NCBI GenBank assembly: GCA_900073065.1
Contig: FJOG01000044.1
Location: forward strand, 239,617 to 303,616
DNA from: Phialocephala subalpina
Lineage: Eukaryota; Ascomycota; Leotiomycetes; Helotiales; Mollisiaceae
Direction: 5' to 3'
DNA: 64,000 nt
Of the stretch, positions 45,801 to 56,784 are shown one piece after another. The notes under the pieces are model-generated. The model was given only the letters and a program-made list of their open reading frames with translations, ran no database searches and was not told the DNA's origin. Position numbers and translations under genes: made by a program. Every line of letters begins with the position of its first letter. Positions within the stretch are counted from its first letter, which is position 1.

Positions 45801-48800
45801 AGTACGATTCATGAGAGTCCTTGAACGTGGAGACTATAACGCGAATTTTGATAAAATCAAGAGGATAATAAAATATTACTAGTAATATCAAATTAATGGC
45901 AAATCTCTAAGACGTTTTAAGTTCACGTTACGAAATGACTATAAATTTAACTATTTGGTTTACTTAGACGTTTTATAGCTTAATAGCAAAGCGGTACTAT
46001 AAGTTATAAACGAGGTAATTATATTTTAAGCCGCTAGATTTCTTAAGGATATATTAGTTAAAAAAGCTTAAAACGCCTTTCGAGTATATTAGATTAATAT
46101 TTACCTCGGACTATTAGTATTTGCAATTTATAACCCCGGAATAAACTTTAACTCTAAGGAATTCCGAGATAACGTTAGGATTATAAACATTAAGACGAAA
46201 TAAATACCGATCGAAGTATATAACTCTATTGGATTTATAGAGCGTTACCACGTGCCACTTAGACGTGCGTATAACATTCTACTAAAGGAGTTACCTGATC
46301 TCCCGAAGGAAAAGAGATTACAAATAATAGTTAAGGCTATAAATAATACCGCTAGTCTCGATGGTATTATACTTATATTCCTCGTTTTTGGAGCGTTTCC
46401 TCGCATATTATAATAGGATACTCTAGCCGCATTAATTATAGCCCGAGTAAAGGCTATAAGAAATGTTATAATGGTAGTCCGCGAGTGCCACGTAGCCCGC
46501 CAGATTATAGATACTCTGCGAATAAGAAATAGTCCCCGGACTAGCCACTTAGCAAATTTACCTATTAGCTTAAACGTGCTCGTATAAAGAAAAGGCAAAG
46601 GGTAGTAAAGACTATTTACGCTACTAGTAATAAACAAAGAGACTTGCCAGATTTAGTTACCCAATAGACTTAGAAGCTTCCAAAGTACGGCTATAAAACT
46701 ATTTCACAAGGACCCCGATCAAGCGGATGATAACAACTAACCAGAAGATCTCTTACTAATAGAAAACGTGCCAAAAGATATTACTCAAAAACCAAAAACG
46801 CTACGACGAAGCTTAAGATTAACAAGGGAACAACTAGTTATAAACGCAAAGGATATTCTCAATTTACCCCGCCAAACCAGAGAAATCTAGCCTACGATAA
46901 AAAACTCGCGGATAATAATAGAAATCCTATCGTTTATCCCCGATCCAAACGATTATATCTTTATGACGCTTTTTACGAATAATAGTGTAAACCCGGAAAT
47001 AATCGAAAACTTCTTAACTAAGAAAGAAACTCGAAATAAGCAAATATCGATAGAACTATGCGCTAAGGGCATTATTATTACCCCCGGCGAGTTATTCGCA
47101 ATTTCCCGGAGAAAGGAAATTAATAAATTACTAACAAAAAGAGTATTTAAGCTAATCTCTAGTAACTCTAAGGAGATCGGCAACCAATAGATCTTTGGTT
47201 TGAGACTAGTTAATAAGGTTAAGGGTATAGGGACTGTAATACCCTACGAGAAATCTCGCTTGGTGATTTAAGTATTTAATGATAAAGGCAAGAAAATAGT
47301 GCTCACGTAATCACCGATTATCCAGCGAGTTAGCCAACGAATTATCGTTGCTTTGGCCCCGTCGCTTAGAAGCAAAGGAATTAACTTTTATTTGAGAGAT
47401 ATTACTTAAGCCTACGTGTAATTAATAACCCTATTAGCACGTGTTATATTTGTAAGACCCCCAAAGGAGATAACCCACGAGCTACCACCGAGCATTATCT
47501 TTAAGGTTATTAAGCCTCTTTATAGAGTTCCGGAAGCAGGTATATATTGGTATAATACTTATAGTAATTACTATAGAGATAAACTCTCGATGGAAACGTT
47601 AACGTTCGACCCGTGCCTACTAGTTACTCGGAATAAAGACGGCCCATTCGGAATAGTAGCTATACAAACGGACGATATACTTATTCTGGGAGACGACGCG
47701 TTCGTGGAATTGGAGCGTACTAAGCTAGAGAAGGCCAAACTAATGGCTAAGCCTATAGAATCTCTAGCGCGGGATACTCCACTAATATTTAATGGGTGCA
47801 AACTAGTGATGGATGAGAGTGGCCCTAATATCACTTTGCTTCGAAAGGGATAAGGAAAACGTTTAATTCTTATTGACCTTAAATCGGACGAATTTAAGTA
47901 AGCTTACCTCGAGTAATATGCCCGAGGAGCATAGCGATGGGGAGTTCGATTTAATGGGAAATATCCTACACTAGAGCTCAATTAAATACAAGAGGGTTAC
48001 GCGTGTAGTCCTAGCTTCAGAGCTATACGCGATAACGGCGGGGATTAATATAGCGATATCGATTTTTATTACCTTTAATCTTATTATAAAGCAACTAGGA
48101 ATAGGCCCTATCCCTATGGTTATTTGCACCGATTCGTTCTCGCTCTACGAGTACATGGTCAAGCTTGGCACTACTAAGGAGAAGCGTCTAATAATCAATA
48201 TCATGGCCATTAGATAATCGTACGAACGCAAAGAGCTCTCGGAGATTCGATAAATTGCTAGTAATAATAACCCGATTAATGCTATAATTAAATCCACCGC
48301 TAATAAATCACTTGAGTCGCTTATTAATACTAACCACCTTAACGTCAAGATATAAGGGTGGGTATAACGTCCTGAAGTGCAAGAATCAGCTGGCAGAAGC
48401 AAAAAGGAAAAGAAGCGCGACGGTTAAAGGGAGCAAAGTACGGCAATAAGTATATTTTTGGTGTTTTGCGATATTTTTGGTATTTCTCGACACGCGAGCT
48501 CTAATTAGTTCGGAGTTCGTTAACTCCGCGGTTAAGGGATTTCCCCTAGTTTTAGCCTAGACTATTAGGCAGCAATACGCGTGACCGCGATTGGTTTCCG
48601 GTTAATTTTCCTTGTAACACTCACTTACGTAGTAATGCGCTTATAGCTACGATAATATTTCCTTTGGCTATCGTTTACTAGTTAGAAGAAGTATCTCCTT
48701 CCAAAGAAAAAGTTACTAGTATCGGTATAATCAGGTAATCGCTTAGCGATAAGGTAAAGGGGCAAATTCAAGGGTAAATAAAGGGGTAAAGCTCTAATCT

Positions 48801-51800
48801 CTATTACCTTAGTAACTATTATCTTAGTATCTTATTTCCTTAATTATATAAGTAGTTAGGTGCCCCTTCTAAAAAGGGGCAAAGATAGACCAAATAGAAC
48901 AAAGAATGTATTTATTAATATTAGATTAAGATCTTAGTATTTGATGATAACCCCGGACGTTTTAATACCAACCTTATATATACCCTTGATTTTACTAGCC
49001 ACTGGTAGTTAAGTAGTAATAGTATAAATATAAGCAACTTGTTAAGAATAATCCCTCGCAATAAATGCCACGCATTTTATCCTTACGTTAATATGATTAA
49101 GAGCTATTTAACTTGCCGCAAAACCTAAGATTTGGTAAAAACATAAGGAATATAACTAAAATTTACACCAAAAAACAAAAGTATAACGGTAAAAGCAATA
49201 ACTTTTAGCTAAAGTTATTTATGTTTTGCGATATATATAATAAATGCGATTTACCTCAAAAAGGATATCTTAAGGCTTTTCTTATTATATTGAAGGGAAT
49301 AACTATAAGCTATTATTACACGGACTTAATCCAGCAGAAATCCCTATCTTTCTAATAAGTCTACTAGCTAATTAAAGGCCACTTCGAGGATATAAACTAT
49401 AAGAAATAAAACTTCTTTAAATAAAATAATATTACTTTGAGCATTATTAGAACAAAAAACCCTAGCAAGACCACGGAGTATTATTTTAACCTGCTAGTCA
49501 CAAAGTTACGAAAGCTACGTTATAGTCTCAGCAAGATACTCCAAGGAGAGGATTTCTTCGCGAATAAGCTTATCCTAGTTTACAAAGATCTGCCCGAGTG
49601 CCAATTTGCCTGCTCGAATTTACCAGACACTTTAACCGGAGTTATTAGCGCCATAAAATCGTTTATTATAGCATATAAATACTCTTATAATTAGGCTAGT
49701 AATTCGACCTATATAACGAAGAGAAAATATCGGTCTAATAACTAGTATTCCGACCGACCTAAGTTTAATAATTATAATTAATCATATAATACTATAAAGA
49801 AGCGCTACTTTATATATAACAAGGAAGGCTATTAGTCATCAAATCACACCGCCGAAAAGCGCCAAAAGTCTAAAGACTAATTTAAGTCTAAATATATTAT
49901 TAGATTTAATAATAAATTTAGTCGCAATTTCAAGCAAAAATTCAGATAATATATTACTAAATTTAAAGGCACGGAAAATAACGATAATATCGATAATATA
50001 AACGAAGTTTTCTAATTAATTATATTTAAGGAGAATAATAATTAAGATTATAACCCATATAATAATAATAAGAGCTACTTATTTTTTACCTCTTTTAGTT
50101 TTATCTTAATGTTTAACGCCAAGGAAATCTTTATTTACTTGAGCAACGAATCGATCGCTTATAAGATGGTTTTAAGAGAGCTTAAAAATACGAATAATTT
50201 CCCCGGTTCGATAGAGATATTCGTTAATAAACCCTATAAACGCTACACGTCTAATAAGTTCTTTGGAATTATAATTAATATAAGAGTATTTATAAGATTA
50301 ATAGTAGGCTATAATTAGTATTTAGCTTACCAAGCTATCAATGAGATTATTATACTTAATACCTTAATTAAAAGCGCTATCTAAATTAAGTTCGGAATCG
50401 GAATAACTTTTTCCGTAGGTTCTATTAAGATTAACTTACTTATCGGCGCTATGGAATTTCACGTAATAAAAACTAATACCCCTTTCTTGCTTTATCTCGC
50501 GGATATAAACAAACTTAAGGTATATTAATATAAGAGTATTTATAAGATTAATAGTAGGCTATAATTAGTATTTAGCTTACCAAGCTATCAATGAGATTAT
50601 TATACTTAATACCTTAATTAAAAGCGCTATCTAAATTAAGTTCGGAATCGGAATAACTTTTTCCGTAGGTTCTATTAAGATTAACTTACTTATCGGCGCT
50701 ATGGAATTTCACGTAATAAAAACTAATACCCCTTTCTTGCTTTATCTCGCGGATATAAACAAACTTAAGGTATAGAGCACTTAACAAAATATTATTATTA
50801 TTACCAAAAACACGATAACTCTCCCGGAAGATTTCGTTTTATTATCCGAGAAGATATAAAGTTTAATTATTACGTTTTAATTAACGTTATATATATTAAT
50901 AATACCTTATTACTTTATATTATAAACGAAGCTACGAGATTTCAAAACGGGAAGTTTCTTAAGAATATCTTTGCAAAATACACCTGGGATACGTTACGCT
51001 AAATCTGGATTAATACGTACTTAGGACCTTTAGATATAATTACTTATAATACTAAAAAGAACTTTATTAGTAATAAGTTTAGATAGCACGCTAAATCCCT
51101 TAGAATTACTACTAAAAGTATTCTAGTTGAGGCATATAATTTAATAGGTATTATAGAGAGATATTATGATCTTATTCGCAGAGCTTATAAAATTATAACT
51201 TAAGAGTTACTAGATCTCCAGAGAGATATAGCGCTTTAGATAGCTTTTAAAGCTATTAACGATATAATTAAACCTAATGGTATTATCCTTATTCTCCTTG
51301 TTTTTGGCGTTTACCCGAGAATAGTCGAGTATAATGCCCTATCAAGTGATATTATCCAGCGAGTAGTTACTCTCAAAAAGGCTATAAACGAAATCCGTAA
51401 GCTAAGAGCTAAGAGACAAGTTTCCGACGCACTCTACCGCCGAAATAGCCCTAATATTACAAATCTCAAAGGTTTAGAAATTAACTCTTAAGTCCTAGTT
51501 TAAAGAGAAACCCCTGGCGGCAAAGCCGGCTAATAGAAAGGCCTATATAATCTCCTTGGAATTAGTAGAGAAGATTATAGTATTAATTTACCAAGTAAAT
51601 TAACCTCGTTTCGCTTTATAGTAGTAAAACCATATTACTAAGACTTAGAAGATAAGGTTTACGACGAGCCAAACGACTTTCGAACGGAAACTTAACCAGA
51701 GATTTCCATTAAACGAGACTAATTATAACTATTAGCTCGTCGAAGCAATAGACTTAGGAAAAACGCGAACGTAACCGCTATTAACCTTACGGTCTACGTT

Positions 51801-54066
51801 TAATTAGGAGGCTACGTTAAGTTCAGAAACTCCCGCTAACTAGAAATTAATAGTCTAATCGAGCGCGGAGTATTTAACCTAGTTAGCCCGAATGATATGC
51901 CTGACGGCCTTAGGATTTTCAACTCTAGGTTCATCGACTAGATCAAAAATAAGGGCACTAATAAGGCTTTCGAGAAGTCTAGGCTTATAATTTAAGCTTA
52001 TAACGATATGGAGAAATCTCTCGTTTTTATTTAATCTCTAATTATTTAGCGAGTTAACCAAAGATTAATATTAGCTCTTGCGGTAACTTTCCCGGAAAAC
52101 GGTTTCTACTTGAGAAATATTACGCAAGCTTATACATAGTCCACTACGAAGTTAAATCGAGACTTTTACGTTAGACTACCAAAGGAAGTAGAATAATAGA
52201 GCGGTTATATCCTTAAGGTTATCAAGCTACTATATAGTATTCTAAAAGCCGGAAATCATTGGTTTGGCACCTACTATAAACACCACCTGGAGAAGCTAAA
52301 TATAAGCCAATTAACCTACGACCCCTGCCTCCTCTACGCCAATATAATAGACTACTTTGGCGTCGTCGGCCTATAGACTAATGATACTCTGTTTCTCGCG
52401 AATAAGGAGTTTGCTTAGGCCGAGCAGGAAAAGTTAAATGAAGTTAACTTCCTAACCAAAGGCAAAGAGACCTTAATAACTATTATACCACTTAAGTTTA
52501 ACGGAGGACTAATTACTCTCACCGAGGATAAGTTTATTACGCTAACGCAAGAATAATAATCTAAGGCCTTGCGATTAGTCATAAAAACTACGGCAGATCT
52601 TATTAGTTCGAGAGGCGCAATTAGATAAAGAGTATCGCCAAGAGACTAGTACGTAGCACAGAGAGCACGAGGTGCCTATATTACTATAGTTTCTTAGCCA
52701 GAGGCTGCTTTCGACCTCTCTTTTGCTGCTTAGACCCTTGACCCCAAAAAGAAGGAGATTAAGCAACTTAATAAGCGTATCAAATGGCAAATACAAAACG
52801 CCTTTAGAGGATTAAGATTTATTTAGCTCGATAGAAAATCTCTTAGACTTATTATTTTTACTAATACTTCCTTTGCAAATAATAACGATTTTACCTCTTA
52901 GATTAATTATATTATTACGCTCGCAAATCAAAATAATAACGCAAATATCGTTTACTAGTCGTTGACGAAGTGCAAGAGAGTTACTCGTAGTGTATTAGCT
53001 TCTGAGCTATACGCTATGAGTCATAGTTTTGATATGGCGGCTTCCATCAAGTCTATGATCGAGAAGGCCCTTAACTACCCGGTGCTCCCACTTATAATTT
53101 GTACCGACTCGAAATCATTCTACGATTACCTAGTTAAACTAAGAACAACCCAGGAGAAGAGATTAATAGTAGACCTCATATGCCTACGTTAATCATACGA
53201 GCGTAAAGAGATTACTAAGATTAAGTAAATCGACGGAAATAGTAACCCCGCGGACGCCATGACAAAGTCTAAGCCCTATTAAGCTCTGAGAGATTTGCTC
53301 GACTCGAATAAGCTTAATATCAAAGCGACGGAGTAAGTAGAACGCGGTATAAAAGCTTAGATGGAGAGAGAAGAGAAGAGGTTAGTGTTTTAGTGTTTTT
53401 GATATGGTAACACCACTTTTAAGTGTGCCTAGTGTTAGAATAAATATCACGTGTTTTAGGCTATATGCCTAGCGTGAGCATGCTCTCCATAAGAGAGCAG
53501 GCCTCGAGTTCTTAGACTCGAGAAGATAATAACAATAAACCAGCACTGATTTTACAATACGCTTTACCCCTCCATCATAGACGCGTACGCTTAAGTGATA
53601 CGTATCTCCGATTGTAGCGACAGATCATAATTCTGGTCGATGGTGTATTGTGGTGACATACCGTCGGGTATCGGGAAGTCCGTGAACGAATTCTGTACTC
53701 ATCAGATCCAGTTCGCCTTTTCCATTGCCAAGAACTCACCCCAAATTTGCTGACATTGCTGACTGTCGCTATCGTGCCGTCAGCACCCGTTCCGAGTCAA
53801 CCCCTTCCCAAACCTGTCATTTCTTTAAAAACATCGGATGAAGACGTACCTTTCAGAGTACTGGTCATATTCGGATCCTTACAATAACTCCAGACACCAC
53901 CCACCTCTCCCCGCTTCTCGTAGACCGAAATGTCGAAGCCACCGACTTCAAGGAAGTTCTTCGTGGCAGCCAGGCCTGAAGGTCCTATTTACTGTCAATA
54001 GTTGAAAGGACTTTGAAAATTGGAAGGGATACCTGCGCCGATTACTGCGACTTTTTGTTTCTCCAT
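39882..54066 (-). CDS. flavin-dependent monooxygenase split by a retroelement in intron 4
   Basis: Seven exons, 54066-54033, 53984-53850, 53768-53740, 53692-53662, 41363-41072, 41023-40897 and 40844-39882, keep one frame and give 536 residues. The FAD motif GAGPSGLAATKNFLE is at about residue 10, the family fingerprint FTGEMRHVQAF at about 161-171, and the NADPH motif GIGNSGAD at about 187, followed by a WCTGYEP block. This is an FMO-type enzyme (NADPH and O2; oxidation of N or S atoms, or Baeyer-Villiger insertion). Introns 1, 2, 3, 5 and 6 are 47-81 nt. Intron 4, about 55 nt once the insert and one copy of the target site are removed, now spans 41364-53661 because an LTR retroelement sits inside it. 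No exon is damaged. Whether the 12.3-kb intron is still spliced is unknown. Confidence 0.85.
41385..41574 (+). repeat. left LTR of outer element
   Basis: 190 bp, TG…CA ends. Contains an inverted repeat TGCTCTC…GAGAGCA (near 41427-41445) and two CTCGAG words around 41455-41475. It is followed by CTAATTAGT, probably part of the primer-binding region. It matches the right LTR except for about ten changes, all C/T or G/A transitions. Confidence 0.92.
41715..41975 (+). repeat. three copies of a 20-bp motif in the outer element's leader
   Basis: ACCCGCTTATAAAGCCCCGA occurs at 41715-41734, 41774-41793 and 41956-41975, unchanged in all three. It lies between the left LTR and the insertion point of the inner element, in the untranslated leader. 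Role unknown; such repeats in leaders may be tied to packaging or silencing. Their lack of RIP change reflects few CpA sites. Confidence 0.75.
42898..43145 (+). repeat. left LTR of inner element
   Basis: 248 bp. It aligns over its whole length with 48720-48967. The differences I see are transitions, most with the right copy more AT-rich. Boundaries were set by the matching 5-bp target sites and by the shared CTAATTAGT word that follows. Confidence 0.85.
44312..44509 (+). pseudogene. gag remnant of inner element
   Basis: A 65-codon open piece with a Tyr-Asn-Ala-Phe-Ser and FYYQKLARKNFSF pattern typical of the nucleocapsid precursor (gag) of fungal Copia elements, and a Phe-Lys-Thr-Glu block before the stop. 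Neighbouring frames continue the homology weakly but are stop-ridden. Confidence 0.6.
47590..47853 (+). pseudogene. reverse transcriptase remnant of inner element
   Basis: An 87-codon open piece with FDPCLLVTRNKDGPFGIVAI and the catalytic-site equivalent QTDDI, followed by LIFNGCKL. In fungal Copia elements these mark the palm of the reverse transcriptase. The piece is free of stops although both ends of the domain are broken. Confidence 0.75.
47984..48217 (+). pseudogene. RNase H remnant of inner element
   Basis: An open stretch of 77 codons reading YKRVTRVVLASELYA, then ICTDSFSLYEYMVKLGTT and EKRL. This is the Copia RNase H domain with its Glu (SELYA) and Asp (CTDS) residues still present. 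It lies directly upstream of the inner right LTR region, as expected for the order RT-RNase H-LTR. Confidence 0.75.
48720..48967 (+). repeat. right LTR of inner element
   Basis: 248-bp partner of 42898-43145. The first bases TATCGG correspond to TGTCGA of the left LTR. Followed by the CCAAC target-site copy. Confidence 0.85.
49437..49694 (+). pseudogene. gag remnant of outer element
   Basis: An 85-codon open piece with a Tyr-Tyr-Phe-Asn-Leu-Leu-Val-Thr-Lys-Leu pattern and a YKDLPECQFACSNL segment, similar in place and style to gag of fungal Copia elements. It lies just right of the inner element, so the outer element's own coding part starts here. Confidence 0.5.
50281..50774 (+). repeat. 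250-bp perfect tandem duplication in the outer element
   Basis: The segment beginning TAAGAGTATTTATAAG at 50281 recurs from 50531 and I find no difference between the copies by eye through about 50774. The surrounding DNA is heavily RIP-mutated. The copies therefore separated after the mutations, or the duplication is an assembly product. Confidence 0.85.
52962..53192 (+). pseudogene. RNase H remnant of outer element
   Basis: A 76-codon open stretch with CKRVTRSVLASELYAM and LIICTDSKSFYDYLVKL, the Copia RNase H domain with Glu and Asp active-site positions still encoded. It ends about 240 bp before the right LTR, as expected. The matching reverse transcriptase upstream is broken (TAG at 52374-52376). 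Confidence 0.8.
53433..53622 (+). repeat. right LTR of outer element
   Basis: 190-bp partner of 41385-41574, preceded by a purine-rich stretch (GATGGAGAGAGAAGAGAAGAGG, near 53358-53380) that could be the polypurine tract although it stands about 50 bp from the LTR. Followed by GATCA, the right target-site copy. Confidence 0.92.
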
Positions 54067-54654
54067 CCTGTGTTTGCTAGCTCAGCCACTCCTGCCCTGC
54101 CTGTCTGAACAATTTTGGCAAGACCTAACTCGCAACACTTATGCAAGGGAAGGCAGGAACGAATCAGAAGCAGAAGTAGTAGGAAAATATTGTGTTCCTT
54201 GTGTATCAGTGCACTGTGAGAGAGGTGTGTAACCGTTTATATGTCAATGCTGAAGATGAGATGTTTGTGTCCAAGACAGGAAATTGTTGTGAGACAAGAT
54301 AGGTAAGCGCTAGTGTGAGAAAGGAAATGTCACCTTCGCTACCAATCTTACCGCTTGGCTTTCATCGTTGGATCGCAAAATGCCTGCGATTGGACTCCTT
54401 CTACGATAAGGCTGAAGATAAGATTACCAATCCACTGGATTGGGATACGACAACTGTCGGCCGCACAAGTTCTTTGGAACGACACGTGCTCGTACTTTGG
54501 CTACTAGAAAGGGCCCGGAAAGCATGCAACAGATGATTTTCGTACGAGCAAGGGCAGCAGGTATTACGGAAGAATACGATACGCATTTCCTCATTATCTC
54601 TTGTCTAGACTTTCAAGCAAAAACCGAGTAAAAACAAACGTCACGTGCATCACA
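54067..54654. other. intergenic region, monooxygenase promoter
   Basis: About 590 bp between the monooxygenase start and the end of the AtuA-family gene, both on the minus strand. The short plus frames here are chance. No clear regulatory motif was picked out. Confidence 0.4.
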
Positions 54655-56784
54655 TCACTCAACGCTCAGCTCCAATCCCACAATCTCCTTCTTCATCTCC
54701 TCAGGAAGCTCCAACTCAAGTAACCCCGCATACTGCTGACTAGCATGAACATCGCTCTCCATAAAACTGCCACTCGCAACTTTGACCCTCTTCCCCTCAC
54801 TATCCCCCACAACCCCATCCGCAACTTCGACTCCCATCCTCGGAAACGTACATTTCCACCCTAATGCCTGATCAAAGAACCCGCACCAGATGATCTCCTC
54901 TTCACTCAGCTGATACATCTTCGCGATTTTCGCTGCGTCGAGCAAGCCACTGTTCTTGACGATCTCGTAGACCTCTAAAGAAGAGAAGACAACATCCAGT
55001 GTGATCTCGTAGGGGCCGGAATTCTTGGATCGAATGACGGGCGCGATGTCCGTAAGTGTTTGAGGGGTTGTGTAGTTGAGCGTTGAGGCGAAGGTAGGTC
55101 TGGCTTTGCCGTTGATTGTCATCTTTGGGACCTCCGAGATTGAGGATCGGTGGGAGGATGCTTCCCCTCGGCCAAACACCACCGATTTGTAAGGAAAAAG
55201 TCCTCGACCAACGCCATTGCCCATTTTCCACGTACCTTCCTGTCCCTCTTCAAGCGGCAAAAGATGATACACGCAGAACTCAGCACAAGGACCCATCTGA
55301 ACATCAGTCTTACCACCGACTCCAAACGCAAAGTTACCAGCAGTGCCTCGTTGTCCTGGGTACGAGCCATGAACAACACCAACACGTGCAGTAGCAGCAA
55401 CAGCATTCGCAAGCTCCTGGCTACTGGCCAGAACCTCACCAACGAGGAAGATCTCTCTTGGTTGGTAGTCGTTCGCTCCAGGCTCCAAAGCCTGCATGAC
55501 ACCGTTTAAACCATAGTTGTGGAATCCCAACTTCCAGAACTCGCCATCTGAGGTCTTGATTTGGGACGCGACATGTGCTCGGATTGCGGCTTGGAATTCT
55601 GTTTGTTGAGCGATCAAGATCGGGTCACGTATTCCACCCATGAATATGGTTCGGTGCCCAACAATTTTCGCTGCTTCGAGTTTGATGGTGTATGGAAGAC
55701 CCACAGAACGGGAGAATACAAAGTTGCCTCCACGAACACGAACAGACTTCTCGTCAAGAAGCTGGACATAGGAAGATTTCGTCAGGTCTAAGTTGCCTCC
55801 AGGACCTGGCAGAATGTCGGGTCGAGTCTTCTCGTAGAGGGTGTGAGAAGCGACCGAGAACGGAGTACATCGGGAAGTGGGACTGAGGGCTTTAATGTCA
55901 AATGTGCCATCTTGATAGACGGTAGCCATGGCAGTCTGGGTCTTCGGGGTGGCGCACAAAGCACCGCATTCCATGATCTTCCCCATGTGAGTGAAGCCTC
56001 CGATTTGCTTGTCTGACAGGCCTTTGGCGGAAGCCTTTTTGTTGGCATGGAAGATTGTCCAGGCGACGTACGGACTTGGATCGTAGGAGCGTCCGCCGAT
56101 GACTATGTTGAAATCAGGCTCGGCTTCCATGGCTTCAACAAATGGTTCTGGTCCCATCTGTGCCACTATTTGGGTAGCTCCTTGGACATTCTCTTCTGTC
56201 AATTGAGGAACAGCAGAACCACACCCCTTCACTTTGCCTGCGCGAAATGATTCGAGAATCTTGGTCTTGGAGACATTGCTGTATATCGCGAGAGTCTTGA
56301 ACTTGTATACGCTACGTGGTTGTTAGTCAATGCACAAGCATCGCGTGGGACTTTGGAGGTACCTATTCACTTCCTCGTCACAAATCTCCTTGATAATGTC
56401 CAAAAAGGCATCGACATGCTCATCCGTCCCATCACCACCAGCAGAGGAAATCAAGACCGGCGCATGGAAGTCGTGGCTGAGACACATAAGTTTGGTGATG
56501 TCGCGCATGTAGTTGGATCTCGGAGCTGTCATAACTCCCAACGCAAGCTTGGCGGGTCCCGAGTCCGTGGACCCGGAATCGAGAATCAATGCCGTCGGCA
56601 CATTGCTGGACTGCAGATCCCGGAGTGCATCGCGAGTGAGGGCTTCATCGAAGCCATATCCAAGCATGCCAATGGGCGTGATAATATGACATAGTGGCGT
56701 AAGCTCGGGGTTGGAGAGGGTGGTGTTGATTGCCGAAGTTGAAGTCACCTCGTCCGGGCCAGATATGAGGAGTGCAGGCGCCAT
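54655..56784 (-). CDS. AtuA-family (DUF1446) protein with fused C-terminal AtuA-like domain
   Basis: Two exons, 56784-56363 and 56311-54655, with a 51-nt intron (GTACCT…CTAAC…CGTAG), give 692 residues. The N-terminal part (about residues 65-150) has a LISSAGGDGTDEHVDAFL block. The middle has IGGRSYDPSPYVAWTIF and the Cys-rich HMGKIMECGALCATPK segment, typical of AtuA-type proteins of acyclic terpene use. The last 110 residues (TLTDIAPVIRSKNSGPYEITLDVVF…) resemble the small ferredoxin-fold AtuA partner, here fused as in other fungi. In Pseudomonas, atuA belongs to the citronellol/geraniol catabolic operon; its exact reaction is unclear. The start MAPALLISGP is preferred to the longer frame from 56970, which reads promoter-like DNA. 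A Dal5-like carrier gene starts 669 bp away in the other direction. Confidence 0.85.

Larger units (their letters stand above)
42898..48967 (+). mobile_element. second Copia-type LTR retrotransposon nested inside the first
   Basis: LTRs of 248 bp (42898-43145 and 48720-48967) begin TGTCGATATAATC / TATCGGTATAATC and end …CCAATA / …TTAATA; the original CA end reads TA, as RIP would do. The target-site duplication is CCAAT (42893-42897) and CCAAC (48968-48972), one C/T transition apart. Both LTRs contain CCCCTTCTAAAAAGGGG, a short hairpin. Plus-strand remnants: gag-like 44312-44509, a late gag/pol piece around 46960-47190, reverse transcriptase 47590-47853 and RNase H 47984-48217. Like the outer element it is followed after its left LTR by CTAATTAGT, so the two are related families. 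All frames are heavily interrupted by stops. It must have inserted after the outer element. Confidence 0.87.
41385..53622 (+). mobile_element. Copia-type LTR retrotransposon (outer), RIP-degraded
   Basis: Two 190-bp LTRs (41385-41574 and 53433-53622) start TGTTRGAATA and end TAGCGACA. They are flanked by a 5-bp target-site duplication, GGTCA (41380-41384) and GATCA (53623-53627), which differs by one G/A transition. With the inner element and its TSD copy removed, the body is about 6.2 kb. Plus-strand remnants read gag (49437-49694), reverse transcriptase (about 52300-52500) and RNase H (52962-53192), the order and sequence type of Copia (Ty1) elements. Every reading frame is broken by stops; DNA is extremely AT-rich with TpA abundant and CpA scarce, the footprint of repeat-induced point mutation. 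The element lies antisense to the monooxygenase gene and wholly inside its intron 4. It cannot encode working proteins now. Confidence 0.9.

Noticed and set aside
48971..48975. ACCTT as right target site of the inner element, with LTRs three bases longer
   Set aside because: It does not match CCAAT on the left; ending the LTR at 48967 gives CCAAC, one transition from CCAAT, and lets both elements share CTAATTAGT after the left LTR.
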